A DNA stretch of 64,000 nucleotides, taken from the NCBI GenBank assembly GCA_900318685.1, contig ONLL01000004.1, positions 207,651-271,650 of the forward strand. The letters run 5' to 3'. The notes beneath the pieces are model-generated. The model had not been told where the DNA came from, ran no database searches, and was given only the letters and a program-made list of their open reading frames with translations. The stretch is from an uncultured Prevotellaceae bacterium. Lineage in GTDB: Bacteria > Bacteroidota > Bacteroidia > Bacteroidales > Bacteroidaceae. Shown piece by piece: positions 51,896 through 60,948 of the stretch (within the stretch, counting starts at the first letter, position 1; every line of letters starts with the position of its first letter). Made by a program: the position numbers and the translations under genes.

Positions 51896-54800
51896 ATGAG
51901 AAAAACATTCCATTTACTGCTTACCCTTCTGCTTCTGACAGCAGCACAAAGTATGACGGCCCAGCAGCGCCGTCCCATCGACTCGCAGCACCCCCTGTGG
52001 TTCATTCATGTCGATGTATGGTACAAGGCCGACCCACAGAAAATCATTGATCTCATACCCGACGAGGTGAAACCCTACGTGTGTATGAACCTGAGCCTCT
52101 CCTGTGGCTTCGACAAGGAGAAGAACGTCTACAAAATGCCGCAGAGTGCTTTCCAGACCTACAAGTCGTGGGGCACGGTATGCCAGCAAAACGGCATGTG
52201 GTTCACCTGCCAGCCTGCCAGCGGCGGACACACACACATCCAGGATAACGATCTGGTGACTTTCGAGTACTTCTTCAAGAAATTCCCCAACTTCCTCGGA
52301 TGGAACTATGCCGAGCAGTTCTGGGGCTTCGACGAGGCCGGCGACAAGAGCTCGAGCACTCAGAGCACACGCTGGGAACTGTTTGCCAAGCTTGTGGAGA
52401 TGTCGCACCAGTACGGAGGTTTCCTCACAGTCAGCTTCTGCGGCAACATCTGGTCGCACCCGCTGAACCCCATTGGCGAGCTGAAGCGCAACAGCAACCT
52501 GCTGCAGGCTTGCAAGAAATATCCCGAGAATATGCTCTGGCTATATAAGTACACTACATCGAGCTGCTTCTATAATAATGAGAGCGTCACTTTCGGCCCC
52601 TTCATCTCGGGTCTGACGAAGAACTATGGCGTGCGCTATGACAACTGCGGTTGGAACGGAGCCCTGGATGCCATCCTGGGCGAAAACCACGGCAAGAAAT
52701 ACCCTGCCGCCGCCGGTATCGGAACGGTGATGGAGCAGTCGTGCGTGAATGGCGGTGCCGTCTGGGACGGTCCTGAACTGACCTGGCGCGAGGAGTGCTT
52801 CCACGAGGTTAACAGGTCGACAGTCGACGGCTACACACGTCGTAACTGGCAGCGCTTCACCAACTTCAACGGAGTGTGGCTCGACATGTTCCAGAAGATT
52901 CTCGACGGCACCATGTATATTCCCACTCGCGAGGAGGTAGTGGAAAAGACCAAGATCGTAGTGCAGAATGATGTGAGCAGCGGCAACGACGAGGACAAGT
53001 ATGCCACATGGGGCGACCTCTACAACGGGCTCTATAAGCAGACCGATCCCTTCAACCGTGGCAACGGCCAGTGGATGGACAATTTCTGCTACTTCAAGAG
53101 CACAGGTCGCTATGGTACCATTCCCCTGGTCGCCGGACTCTATGACGATGCAGCGAAGAGCATCCCCGTAGTGGTGAAGAAGTCGCAGCGCTCCTCCCGC
53201 TGGGGCACGCAGGCCAAGAAGGTGGCCGATTTCAATGCGCAGTATCCTGAGGTGTCGAAGGGCGACCTCTATGTCAATCGCTACCGCAACCAGCTCGTGA
53301 CCTACACTCCCTACACCTATCTTAATAAGAAGACCACGGCCTCGGCCGTCATCCCCCTGCAGTATAACACCTGCGACACGCTTGAGCTGGAGTACGGCAA
53401 GCTTTCGGCTGGCCTTATCCGCGAATATGCCGACAGCATCGACTTCTACCTCAACAACTACCGCAGTGACTCCACTGCCCAGCGCACTGATATCATCACA
53501 ATCCGTGGTGCGAAGGAAGAGCCGACGTTCACCATGAAGAAGCATAAGGTGGGCACGACAACGGTCAGCGCCAGCGCTCAGGCCAGCTATAACGAAGGAG
53601 TCTACACCCTCACCGTGAAGCACAACGGCGGCGTGGATATCACCGTCAAGTGCAGCGGCAATGCCACTCGCGATGCCGAGCAGCCCGCTCCTATAGCCAT
53701 CGGCCATCTGCCACAGCCTCAGCTTCCTGCAGCCTATCACGGGCAGATCATCATCGAGGCAGAGGATATGGACTTCAAGAGCGTCAAGAGCTGTGTCACC
53801 GACCCCTACGGAGCCTATCCCAGCGTCAGAGGTCATGCCGGCAACGGATTCATCGACATGGGTCCCAACTCATCGGCCGGTCTGCGCCATCAGCTGAAGC
53901 TCCAGGCAGGACAGGAGGGCGACTACATCATCACCATGCGCTATACCTGTGCCACGAAAGCCGGCAATGTGGCCATCACGGTCAACGGCACCCGGCAGAC
54001 AGTGAAATGCGAGAAGACCGCTACCAACGAATGGCGCAGGGTCAGCATCAATGCCACATTGAAGGAAGGCACCAACCAGCTGCTCATCGCCAACACGGGT
54101 GCTCTGCCTATGTACATCGACCAGGTGGTCTATCGCCCTGTCGACGTCAGCGACTTCACCTATTACGTCACCGTGAGGGAGGCTGAGAACGGCACCGTCA
54201 CCCCCAGCACCGACGAGGCTTATGAGGGCGACACCATCACCCTCAGCGTCAAGCCTGCCGAAGGATTCCGGCTGACGGAGCTGCGTCTGGTTAACTCCGT
54301 CTACTATGCCTGGGAGAAGACCATCGCCATCACAGGCGACGGCGACGTGACCTTCGTCATGCCCAACGACAACGTCACCATCCAGCCCGTCTTCACCGAT
54401 ATGACGTCACGCTACAAGCTGGACTTCACGGGTGTGGACAATGGTACCATACCTCAGGGATGGCGCTGCTTGCAAGAGAACAATGAAGTGCATCAGTATC
54501 CCAACTCCTATGGACAGGGAGCACGCACCTTTGCCGGTTTCAACGGCTATCAGGGCAAAGCTCTCTACTGGCGTGAGGACTGTGCAGAATATGGTCGTCA
54601 GACTGCCTATCGACTCACACTGGAGCCCGGCGACTATAAGCTTACTTATGCAATGGCAGCCTGGAAGGGCACACCCAAGTACAAGGTACAGGTGCTCGAC
54701 CTCTCTGCGGGTGAGCAAGTGGCTGTGTCGCAAACCTTTACCGCCACTCCCAATGCAAACGGAAGCTCCTCGGCCAATGTGAAGTCAGCCCAGCTGCGCG

Positions 54801-55069
54801 AACTGCCATTCACCATCGCGAAGGCCTCGAACTATGTCATCAGTTTCACCAACGAGAGCCAGAGCAGCGGCCTCGACGAGTTCCTGCTGCTGGAATGTCG
54901 GGTTAACTCCGTAGTGGCCAGCGGCATCATTGCCACTCAGCAGCCGTCGGAAGGCACTGCCACGACGGTCTACGATCTCAGTGGACGACATGTTGACAAT
55001 GTGCGCCAAGGACAGATGGTCATCATCAGGTCAGCCGACGGAAAGACCCGTAAAGTGCTTCGCAGATAA
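51896..55069 (+). CDS. Secreted glycoside hydrolase family 98-like protein with CBM and T9SS-like end
   Basis: 1057 aa, signal peptide MRKTFHLLLTLLLLTAAQSM then TAQQ. Residues ~30-360 match the GH98 catalytic fold: HPLWFIHVDVWYKADPQKII, YVCMNLSLSCGFD, FLGWNYAEQFWGFDEAGD, GVRYDNCGWNG and VWDGPELTWREECF, with Glu140, Asp249 and Glu294 as the likely active-site acids. GH98 members are endo-acting on blood-group or mucin galactosides, or on substituted xylan. After a GH98-associated domain (~360-600) come a CBM6/35-like module (~620-755; IIIEAEDMDF), an InlB-like repeat (~760-850; ENGTVTPS), a jelly-roll (~860-1010) and a C-terminal T9SS-like stretch (TTVYDLSGRHVDNVRQGQMV). It stands alone with no SusC/D pair. 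Confidence 0.85.
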   Translation: MRKTFHLLLTLLLLTAAQSMTAQQRRPIDSQHPLWFIHVDVWYKADPQKIIDLIPDEVKPYVCMNLSLSCGFDKEKNVYKMPQSAFQTYKSWGTVCQQNGMWFTCQPASGGHTHIQDNDLVTFEYFFKKFPNFLGWNYAEQFWGFDEAGDKSSSTQSTRWELFAKLVEMSHQYGGFLTVSFCGNIWSHPLNPIGELKRNSNLLQACKKYPENMLWLYKYTTSSCFYNNESVTFGPFISGLTKNYGVRYDNCGWNGALDAILGENHGKKYPAAAGIGTVMEQSCVNGGAVWDGPELTWREECFHEVNRSTVDGYTRRNWQRFTNFNGVWLDMFQKILDGTMYIPTREEVVEKTKIVVQNDVSSGNDEDKYATWGDLYNGLYKQTDPFNRGNGQWMDNFCYFKSTGRYGTIPLVAGLYDDAAKSIPVVVKKSQRSSRWGTQAKKVADFNAQYPEVSKGDLYVNRYRNQLVTYTPYTYLNKKTTASAVIPLQYNTCDTLELEYGKLSAGLIREYADSIDFYLNNYRSDSTAQRTDIITIRGAKEEPTFTMKKHKVGTTTVSASAQASYNEGVYTLTVKHNGGVDITVKCSGNATRDAEQPAPIAIGHLPQPQLPAAYHGQIIIEAEDMDFKSVKSCVTDPYGAYPSVRGHAGNGFIDMGPNSSAGLRHQLKLQAGQEGDYIITMRYTCATKAGNVAITVNGTRQTVKCEKTATNEWRRVSINATLKEGTNQLLIANTGALPMYIDQVVYRPVDVSDFTYYVTVREAENGTVTPSTDEAYEGDTITLSVKPAEGFRLTELRLVNSVYYAWEKTIAITGDGDVTFVMPNDNVTIQPVFTDMTSRYKLDFTGVDNGTIPQGWRCLQENNEVHQYPNSYGQGARTFAGFNGYQGKALYWREDCAEYGRQTAYRLTLEPGDYKLTYAMAAWKGTPKYKVQVLDLSAGEQVAVSQTFTATPNANGSSSANVKSAQLRELPFTIAKASNYVISFTNESQSSGLDEFLLLECRVNSVVASGIIATQQPSEGTATTVYDLSGRHVDNVRQGQMVIIRSADGKTRKVLRR

Positions 55070-55086
55070 TAATTTCGGTTGTTTCA

Positions 55087-55118
55087 TTTGGTGGGCTGCA
55101 AAAAAAACGCTATCTTTG
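55087..55118 (+). promoter_or_regulatory. Promoter of the acyltransferase gene
   Basis: TTTG at 55087-55090, 20-bp spacer, TATCTTTG at 55111-55118; ATG only 9 bp downstream, so the 5' leader is nearly absent. Confidence 0.78.
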
Positions 55119-55126
55119 CACCACAA

Positions 55127-56086
55127 ATGAAGAAACTGTCCTATTACCTGCTACGAGCCACGGCCTATGGCCTGTCACTCTTGCCGTTCTGGATGCTCTA
55201 CGGAGTGTCCGACGGCTTTTTTGTGCTGGTATATTATATTGTCAGATACCGGCGCAAAATTGTTCGCAACAACCTCACGTCATCTTTCCCGGAGATGAGT
55301 GAGCATGATATCAAGCAGACGGAGCGTCGCTTCTATCATTGGCTCTGCGACTATGCTGTGGAGACAGTGAAGCTGCTCAGTATCAGCGACAAGAATTTGC
55401 TGAAGCGCGTCGAGTACAGGGGCGTGGAAGAAGTGGAGAAGTTCTTCGACGAGGGACGCAACTGCTCGGCTATCTCAGGTCATTATTGCAACTGGGAGTG
55501 GTACGGTGGTCTGACGCTCACTATGAAGCGCCATCGTGATGCTGTGCTGGGACTCATCTACCATCCGCTCTACAACGACGCCTTCGACCGTCTTTTCATA
55601 GACATCCGCTCGGCTCATGGCGGCACCTGCGTACCCAAGCAAGACATTCTGCGCCATTTAGTGACCTTGAAGCGCGAGCAGCGTCACTATCTCTTTAACT
55701 ATGTCAACGATCAGGCCCCCCGTTGGCATAATATCCACCTGTGGTTGCCGTTCCTGAATCACGACACACCCGTCTTCACCGGTGGTGAGCGCATCATGAA
55801 GAAGATGGACGATGCCGTGTTCTATGTCGATATCGAGCGGCCGCGCCGAGGCTACTACACCTTTACCTTTAAGCTGATCACCGCTGAGGCCGCCAAGGAG
55901 GAAGAGTTTTTCATCACCCGCCGCTCTTTCGAGATGTTGGAAGAGTCCATCCGTCGCCAGCCGGCTTTCTACCTATGGACGCATAACCGCTGGAAGCGCA
56001 CCCACGAGGAGTTTGACAGGCAATATGTGATGGTCAACGGCAAGGCGATACCAAGAGAGAACTTAGACGATTCTGTGAAGCAATAA
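55127..56086 (+). CDS. Lipid A biosynthesis-type acyltransferase (LpxL/HtrB family)
   Basis: 319 aa. An N-terminal membrane helix (LSLLPFWMLYGVSDGFFVLV) anchors it to the inner membrane. The catalytic HX4E motif is His119-Tyr-Cys-Asn-Trp-Glu124 in ISGHYCNWEWYGG, and DRLFIDIRSAHGGTCVPKQD and YVNDQAPRW follow as in the family. These enzymes add a secondary acyl chain to lipid A or a related lipid. The start at 55127 is fixed by the promoter; an upstream ATG (55079) lies within it. A glycosyltransferase starts 11 bp after the stop, suggesting a shared envelope-lipid unit. Confidence 0.88.
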   Translation: MKKLSYYLLRATAYGLSLLPFWMLYGVSDGFFVLVYYIVRYRRKIVRNNLTSSFPEMSEHDIKQTERRFYHWLCDYAVETVKLLSISDKNLLKRVEYRGVEEVEKFFDEGRNCSAISGHYCNWEWYGGLTLTMKRHRDAVLGLIYHPLYNDAFDRLFIDIRSAHGGTCVPKQDILRHLVTLKREQRHYLFNYVNDQAPRWHNIHLWLPFLNHDTPVFTGGERIMKKMDDAVFYVDIERPRRGYYTFTFKLITAEAAKEEEFFITRRSFEMLEESIRRQPAFYLWTHNRWKRTHEEFDRQYVMVNGKAIPRENLDDSVKQ

Positions 56087-56097
56087 TGAAGTGAGGA

Positions 56098-56979
56098 ATG
56101 GTATCATTTGTTATTTTAAACTTCAACAGCAGCCTACTGACCAAGAAATGTATCGCCAGCATTCAGGAGTTCATGACTGACGACAACTACGAGATAATCG
56201 TTGTCGACAATGGCAGCCGTCCCGAAGAGTTTGCCCTCTTGGATGGACAGGAGAGCGAAAGCTGTCATATAGTACGCATGGACGTAAACACTGGCTTCGG
56301 AACGGGCAACATAATGGGGGCAAGCCATGCTCAAGGCGACTATCTCTGTTTCCTCAATAGCGATGTGTTCCTGGTGGAGGATTGTGTCACGCCTCTCTGC
56401 CGTTATCTAGATAGTCATCCTGACGCGGGGTGTATCACCCCTGTACAGCAGAAGGCTGACGGCCGCCGCTCACGCTCATTCCGTCATGACACGGGCATCT
56501 GGCATGAGCTGGTGGGTGACAGCATCCGTGAAAGGCTCTTTCCCAAGAAATATCCGCCGCGCGACAGCATTCTCAAGAAGAGCACCGAACCCGTCAGCGT
56601 GATGCAGATCAACGGCTCGTTCATGCTCTTTCCTGCCAAGAAATTCTGGGCTATTGGGGGCTTTGACACCAGCATCTTCCTCTACTATGAGGAGTACGAC
56701 CTGGCCAAGCGCCTGCAAATGAAGGGTTGGAAGCGCATGGTGCATCCCCAGTACACGTTTCTCCACGTGCACGATGCTTCCACATCGGCCATACGGAAAC
56801 AGGCATTACGCGAGAACTACGTATCCAAGATTTACACTTACAAGAAATATCATGGCGGGTTCACCTCGCTGATATTTCAGACCATACTGACCATCCAGTT
56901 GCTTTTCAAGCCCCAGAAGTGGTATATCCTTCCCGTAGTGATGAGCAGGCATGTGCTGTCACACTCCATGCGCTTCTGA
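56098..56979 (+). CDS. Family 2 glycosyltransferase
   Basis: 293 aa. The GT-A fold is clear: VSFVILNFNSSLLTKKCIAS, IIVVDNGSRP, GFGTGNIMGASHAQGDYLCF and the metal-binding FLNSDV (DxD equivalent). The acceptor region FLYYEEYDLAKRLQMKGWK is that of rhamnosyltransferase-like (WbbL) members. A C-terminal hydrophobic segment (LIFQTILTIQLLF) may attach it to the membrane. It probably extends LPS or another surface glycan. It follows the acyltransferase closely and is convergent with the CotH-like gene. Confidence 0.9.
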   Translation: MVSFVILNFNSSLLTKKCIASIQEFMTDDNYEIIVVDNGSRPEEFALLDGQESESCHIVRMDVNTGFGTGNIMGASHAQGDYLCFLNSDVFLVEDCVTPLCRYLDSHPDAGCITPVQQKADGRRSRSFRHDTGIWHELVGDSIRERLFPKKYPPRDSILKKSTEPVSVMQINGSFMLFPAKKFWAIGGFDTSIFLYYEEYDLAKRLQMKGWKRMVHPQYTFLHVHDASTSAIRKQALRENYVSKIYTYKKYHGGFTSLIFQTILTIQLLFKPQKWYILPVVMSRHVLSHSMRF

Positions 56980-57035
56980 CCTCTCTCGCACATCTTCCCA
57001 CTTTCCCTTGCGGCAGCTGTCGTTCAGCATGCGGC

Positions 57036-59267
57036 CTAGCGCCCTACCCTCTTTCTCACACGTCCGTCAGGATATCGAAGGATGTTGATGCCCCTTCCTA
57101 TGCCCTTCTGCTGTATGCCTCCCAGTGAATATACGTCTGCCGGCTGGAGCCGCAAGGGCTGTTCGTCTGCCATCATCATTTCCTCGATGCCATCAGGTAT
57201 GCTCTGCAGCATTGACACGGCCATGACGGCGGCATAGCCGCTACTCCATGTGGTGAACGTGACAGACTGCAACTGTCGGTTCTTGTCGACAGGCACGGAG
57301 AAGTCGAACAGACAATAATGATTGTCACTGCTGTAAGTGTTGTTATCCCTGCGGATGTTGCCCAGGTTGATGATGGCTTCCGTGCCCTGCAGTGCATCTT
57401 TCCTCACCGACCAGTCGCGCACATTGTAGGAGCCAGCATTGACAGAGGTGCCGTCGGCATAATTCAAGTGCACCGTGAGCTGCGATTCGCCATTGCCGCT
57501 CGTTGCCAGCACGAAGAGCTCGCTGGTCTCGATGGCATGCTCAAACCTCAGTGTTCCCTGCTGTCCCTGCCGTTGCAGGCTCAGGGCATTGTTCTGCGCA
57601 TACGACCCCAGCCTGAAGAGCACATTCTCATTGGCCGACGTCAGCTCGTGGTCGCTGGGCAGTCCGCCGCTGCTGCGCAGTGAGGCAGAATAGAAAGTGC
57701 GCTCTGATCCGTCCACGGCCCGTGTGGTATAGCTCGATGCCGGCAGCGACTCGGCTATGATGTCGGCATTCCATCCCGAAGCTATCATCACTGGCTCGGT
57801 CTCGATGATGCGAGGAGGCAGCAAGTGCTTGTCCATGAAGTGCAGTCGGTTGCGGATCCAGTCCTTCAGGTATCTGACTGCATCAGCATAGCTGGAGGCA
57901 TAATAAGGCAACGGCCAGATGTCGGTGCGCGAGTAGATGCCCCATGCCCGCTCGTTACGCTCGGCTGCACCTCCTGCCTGGATGAGCGTCGCCAGCGAGT
58001 CCACCGTCTGCATCAGCCGCTCGTCTGAGTGGTTGCTCTGCCGGTATTCCTGCCATCGCAGCCGGAGCTGGCTGACGTATGCCGTGTCCTGCAGCATCCT
58101 GTACCAGTAGAACGGCACCGGACAGTTGTCGCCCGTATGCTTGATGTTCATCTGGTATTGCCACCGGTCGGTGCGGCTGCCGTCATAGTAGTTGGCATTG
58201 CCCCAGGCTATGTTGAAGTCCCAGAGGGTGGTCTTCCAGCGAGTGTCCAGCCCTTCGGCTTCCGCCCGCTTCTCTCCGTGCTTATAAAGATGTGTACTGA
58301 GACGGTAGCCGTCGATATTCATCGACAGCTCGGTGGCCAGCATATAATCGATGAACGAAGTGACGTCGACCACCCTCCTGTAGCCGCCGTCAGGAGCCTG
58401 CCAGTCGGGAGCCATGAAGGCATCCTCCATTTTCTCCACCTCCTTGTGCAGTGCCTGACGAGTACCTGTGGGCAGCTGCCAGAACTCGTCGTCGTCAGGA
58501 TCGCCGTATTCGTATTTGATGTCATACCATGTGGCCACACGGCTGCCGTCGAGCGACTGCCAGGGATGATACTTCGACACGAAGTAAGGGTCGTAGCCAT
58601 GATCCACGATGACATGATAGTCGCCGGTGAGGTCACCGTCGGTAGAGCCAGGATCGTCGAGGTTCAGCCTGTGCTTACCCTTCGACACCTGCTCGCACAG
58701 CACGAACACGCCGTAGTAAGTGCCGTCAAGAAACAGCTCACACATGCGGGCATTGGGAACCCAGTCGAACCACGGGCGTGCCAGCTCGAACGACAGCACG
58801 TCGCGGAACATCGTCTCGTCGCACCACGGAGCAATGAAGCACCACTTGTTGTCCTTCGGCATGCCCAGCAGCTTCACCTTCTTCTTGTTGCCCCCATTGT
58901 CGGGCAGCACGTTCGTCTCCAGCGTACGGAAGGCGAAGGGCTTCTTGTCAGAGGCATCAAACGAGCTGTTACCCCTGTATCTCAGGGCTATCCATCCTTC
59001 GTGGTCCACATGCTGGCCGGGATAGGCCACGGTGTCGCCGTGATTCTGCATGCCCTCGCCGTTGTCTATGATTTTCATCTTGGCCAGGATATAGCTGTCG
59101 CGCAGTATCATCTTTCCGCTGACATTCAGGAAGACAATGGGCAGATTGGTAGCATCCACCTTCACGTTGCGGTTGCGCAGGTTGCCACGATAGTTGTCGC
59201 TGCGCTGGGCATGTGAGAGCTGGCATCCTACGACGATGCAGAGCAAAAAGGATATGATATGTTTCAT
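57036..59267 (-). CDS. Secreted CotH kinase-family protein
   Basis: 743 aa with signal peptide MKHIISFLLCIVVGCQLSHA. Residues ~25-530 form a CotH-like domain: WIALRYRGNSSFDASDKKPF, KWCFIAPWCDETMFRDVLSF, MCELFLDGTYYGVFVLCEQV, DGYRLSTHLYKHGEK, and TTLWDFNIAWGNANYYDG, the likely metal-binding Asp loop. Bacillus CotH is an atypical protein kinase, but activity of the many Bacteroidales secreted relatives is unproven. The last ~190 residues are beta-rich (MIASGWNADIIAESLPASSY, NLGNIRRDNNTYSSDN) and end with DVYSLGGIQQKGIGRGINIL, a short T9SS-like tail. The start at 59267 is set by the promoter at 59276-59307. Confidence 0.83.
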   Translation of the reverse strand: MKHIISFLLCIVVGCQLSHAQRSDNYRGNLRNRNVKVDATNLPIVFLNVSGKMILRDSYILAKMKIIDNGEGMQNHGDTVAYPGQHVDHEGWIALRYRGNSSFDASDKKPFAFRTLETNVLPDNGGNKKKVKLLGMPKDNKWCFIAPWCDETMFRDVLSFELARPWFDWVPNARMCELFLDGTYYGVFVLCEQVSKGKHRLNLDDPGSTDGDLTGDYHVIVDHGYDPYFVSKYHPWQSLDGSRVATWYDIKYEYGDPDDDEFWQLPTGTRQALHKEVEKMEDAFMAPDWQAPDGGYRRVVDVTSFIDYMLATELSMNIDGYRLSTHLYKHGEKRAEAEGLDTRWKTTLWDFNIAWGNANYYDGSRTDRWQYQMNIKHTGDNCPVPFYWYRMLQDTAYVSQLRLRWQEYRQSNHSDERLMQTVDSLATLIQAGGAAERNERAWGIYSRTDIWPLPYYASSYADAVRYLKDWIRNRLHFMDKHLLPPRIIETEPVMIASGWNADIIAESLPASSYTTRAVDGSERTFYSASLRSSGGLPSDHELTSANENVLFRLGSYAQNNALSLQRQGQQGTLRFEHAIETSELFVLATSGNGESQLTVHLNYADGTSVNAGSYNVRDWSVRKDALQGTEAIINLGNIRRDNNTYSSDNHYCLFDFSVPVDKNRQLQSVTFTTWSSGYAAVMAVSMLQSIPDGIEEMMMADEQPLRLQPADVYSLGGIQQKGIGRGINILRYPDGRVRKRVGR

Positions 59268-59270
59268 TTG

Positions 59271-59328
59271 GGCTGCAAAGGTACGAAAAAGTTTGCCAAT
59301 TACCAAACTTTTTCGTACCTTTGCAGCC
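59271..59328. promoter_or_regulatory. Perfectly symmetric divergent promoter
   Basis: Arms of 25 bp (59271-59295 and 59304-59328) are exact inverted copies around an 8-bp centre CCAATTAC. Each arm carries a full promoter: minus TTTG 59307-59304, 20 bp, TACCTTTG 59283-59276; plus TTTG 59292-59295, 20 bp, TACCTTTG 59316-59323. The two -33 boxes are only 8 bp apart, so the polymerases exclude each other. Confidence 0.9.
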
Positions 59329-59335
59329 ACTAAGC

Positions 59336-60112
59336 ATGATCATGAGCAGGCTGACCGTCAATCCACGCTATGAGCACCTGCGTGCGTTCATAGAGCAGAT
59401 CCCCGCTACGATGGAGAGTGAGGGGAGGTATATCTATGGCGGACGGCGCAATCTCATCGTCAGCATGGAGGCCCCCGACGGCACACAGCTCAACGTGAAG
59501 CGCTTCTGTCAGCCGCGCCTGCCCAACCGCCTCATCTACTCCACAGGCATCCGCCAGCCCAAGGGCCAGCGTGCCTTCACCTATCCCGCACAGCTGCTGG
59601 CCAAAGGCATCGAGACACCCGAGGCCGTGGCCTACATCGAGGAGCGCAATGCCCTGCATCTGCTCAGGCAGTGCTATTTCGTCAGCATCCAGTGCCCCTA
59701 TTCTCATCTGCTCTACGAGATGGGCGATGCCCAGCCCCGTGTCTACGAGCCCATGGCCCAGGCACTGGCCCGCTTCGCTGCCCACATGCACGAGCAGGAG
59801 GTGCTCCATCGCGACTTCTCGCCAGGCAACATACTGTGGGAATATGGGCAGCAAGACGACAAAACGTCATTCCGCTTCTCCATCGTCGATATCAACCGCA
59901 TGCGCTTCGGCCCCGTGTCAATGGCCGACGGAGCCAGGAGCTTCGCCCGCCTGTGGGGACCCAAGCGGTTCATCCAGCTGCTCGTCGAGGAGTATGCCCG
60001 TCAGCGCGGCTTCGACCCTGCGGCCTGCCTCGACATCGCCATGAAGGCCCGGGCCGCTTTCTGGCGACGCTATCAGAAGAAACGTGAAATGGAATTCAAA
60101 CTCGAGCTATGA
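59336..60112 (+). CDS. Lipopolysaccharide/sugar kinase-like protein
   Basis: 258 aa (257 or 256 depending on whether ATG 59336 or 59342 is used). It has a protein-kinase-like fold of the Kdo/WaaP type: a glycine-poor N-lobe (YIYGGRRNLIVSMEAPDGTQ, NVKRF with the ATP Lys), YPAQLLAKGIETPEAVAYIE and the catalytic loop VLHRDFSPGNILWE, followed by SIVDINRMRF in place of DFG. Such enzymes phosphorylate heptose or Kdo of the LPS core. licD and a heptosyltransferase-like gene follow with 4-bp overlaps, which supports a core-oligosaccharide role. Confidence 0.85.
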   Translation: MIMSRLTVNPRYEHLRAFIEQIPATMESEGRYIYGGRRNLIVSMEAPDGTQLNVKRFCQPRLPNRLIYSTGIRQPKGQRAFTYPAQLLAKGIETPEAVAYIEERNALHLLRQCYFVSIQCPYSHLLYEMGDAQPRVYEPMAQALARFAAHMHEQEVLHRDFSPGNILWEYGQQDDKTSFRFSIVDINRMRFGPVSMADGARSFARLWGPKRFIQLLVEEYARQRGFDPAACLDIAMKARAAFWRRYQKKREMEFKLEL

Positions 60113-60948
60113 GACTGCATAACGAAACCAACTACGACATCCGCATCCTCCAGCAGAAAATCATCGGCAACCTGCAGGCCGTCGACCGCCTCTGCCGCGA
60201 GCATCATCTGCGCTATTACCTCTGGGCAGGCACCATGCTCGGAGCCGTGCGCCACAAGGGCTTCATACCCTGGGACGACGACATGGACATCTGCATGCCG
60301 CGACCCGACTACGAGCAGCTCATCGCCCACTGGCGCGAGTGGCTGCCACAGCCCTATGAGGTCATCGCTGCCGAGACCGACCCCACCTATCCCTACCCCT
60401 TCGCCAAGATCGAAGATGCCTCGACCACCGTCCTCGAGCGCCCCGACTTCAAGTTCCTCGAGGGAGTCTATATCGATGTGTTCCCCATCGACGGAGTGCC
60501 CACCGACGAGCGTCAGCGCCGTCACCACTTCCGCCGCTATCACTTCTGGCGCCATCTGCTCTTCCTGCGAGGCCGCGACCCCTTCAAGCATGGCCACGGA
60601 CCGCGCTCATGGCTGCCCTGGCTGCTCCACAAGTGCTACTCACTCGAGAAGCTCCAGCGCAAGGTGCGCAGCTACATGGCGAAGTACGACTACGAGCAGT
60701 CCTCCTACGTCTGCGACTACGACGACGGCCTGCGCGGCTGCATCGAGAAGCGCGTGCTGGGCACTCCCCAGCCCTATGCCTTCGAGGACTGCGAGTTCCT
60801 GGGTGTGGAGCACTACGACGAATACCTCTCCACGAAGTACGGCGACTACATGCAGCTGCCGCCTGTGGAGAAGCAGATACAGCACCATTTCTTCCGTCTC
60901 GACCTGAACCGACCCTATAAGCAGACCACCATTGAGGAGATAGTATGA
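60109..60948 (+). CDS. LicD-family phosphotransferase
   Basis: 279 aa. The family block YYLWAGTMLGAVRHKGFIPW, then DDDMDICMPRPDYEQL with the acidic cluster binding the metal, lies near residues 36-70; YIDVFPIDGVP and a long Arg-rich helix region follow. LicD proteins transfer phosphocholine or similar phospho-substituents to surface sugars. The ATG overlaps the kinase stop by 4 bp and its own stop overlaps the next gene by 4 bp, so the three are translationally coupled. No choline uptake or activation genes (licABC) are present, so the transferred group is unknown. Confidence 0.9.
   Translation: MRLHNETNYDIRILQQKIIGNLQAVDRLCREHHLRYYLWAGTMLGAVRHKGFIPWDDDMDICMPRPDYEQLIAHWREWLPQPYEVIAAETDPTYPYPFAKIEDASTTVLERPDFKFLEGVYIDVFPIDGVPTDERQRRHHFRRYHFWRHLLFLRGRDPFKHGHGPRSWLPWLLHKCYSLEKLQRKVRSYMAKYDYEQSSYVCDYDDGLRGCIEKRVLGTPQPYAFEDCEFLGVEHYDEYLSTKYGDYMQLPPVEKQIQHHFFRLDLNRPYKQTTIEEIV

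Noticed and set aside
52541-53836. 431-codon open frame on the minus strand
   Set aside because: Antisense to the GH98 gene, with shadow-type composition and no recognisable motif.
58029-59216. 395-codon open frame on the plus strand
   Set aside because: Antisense to the CotH-like gene, which has a signal peptide, promoter and family motifs.
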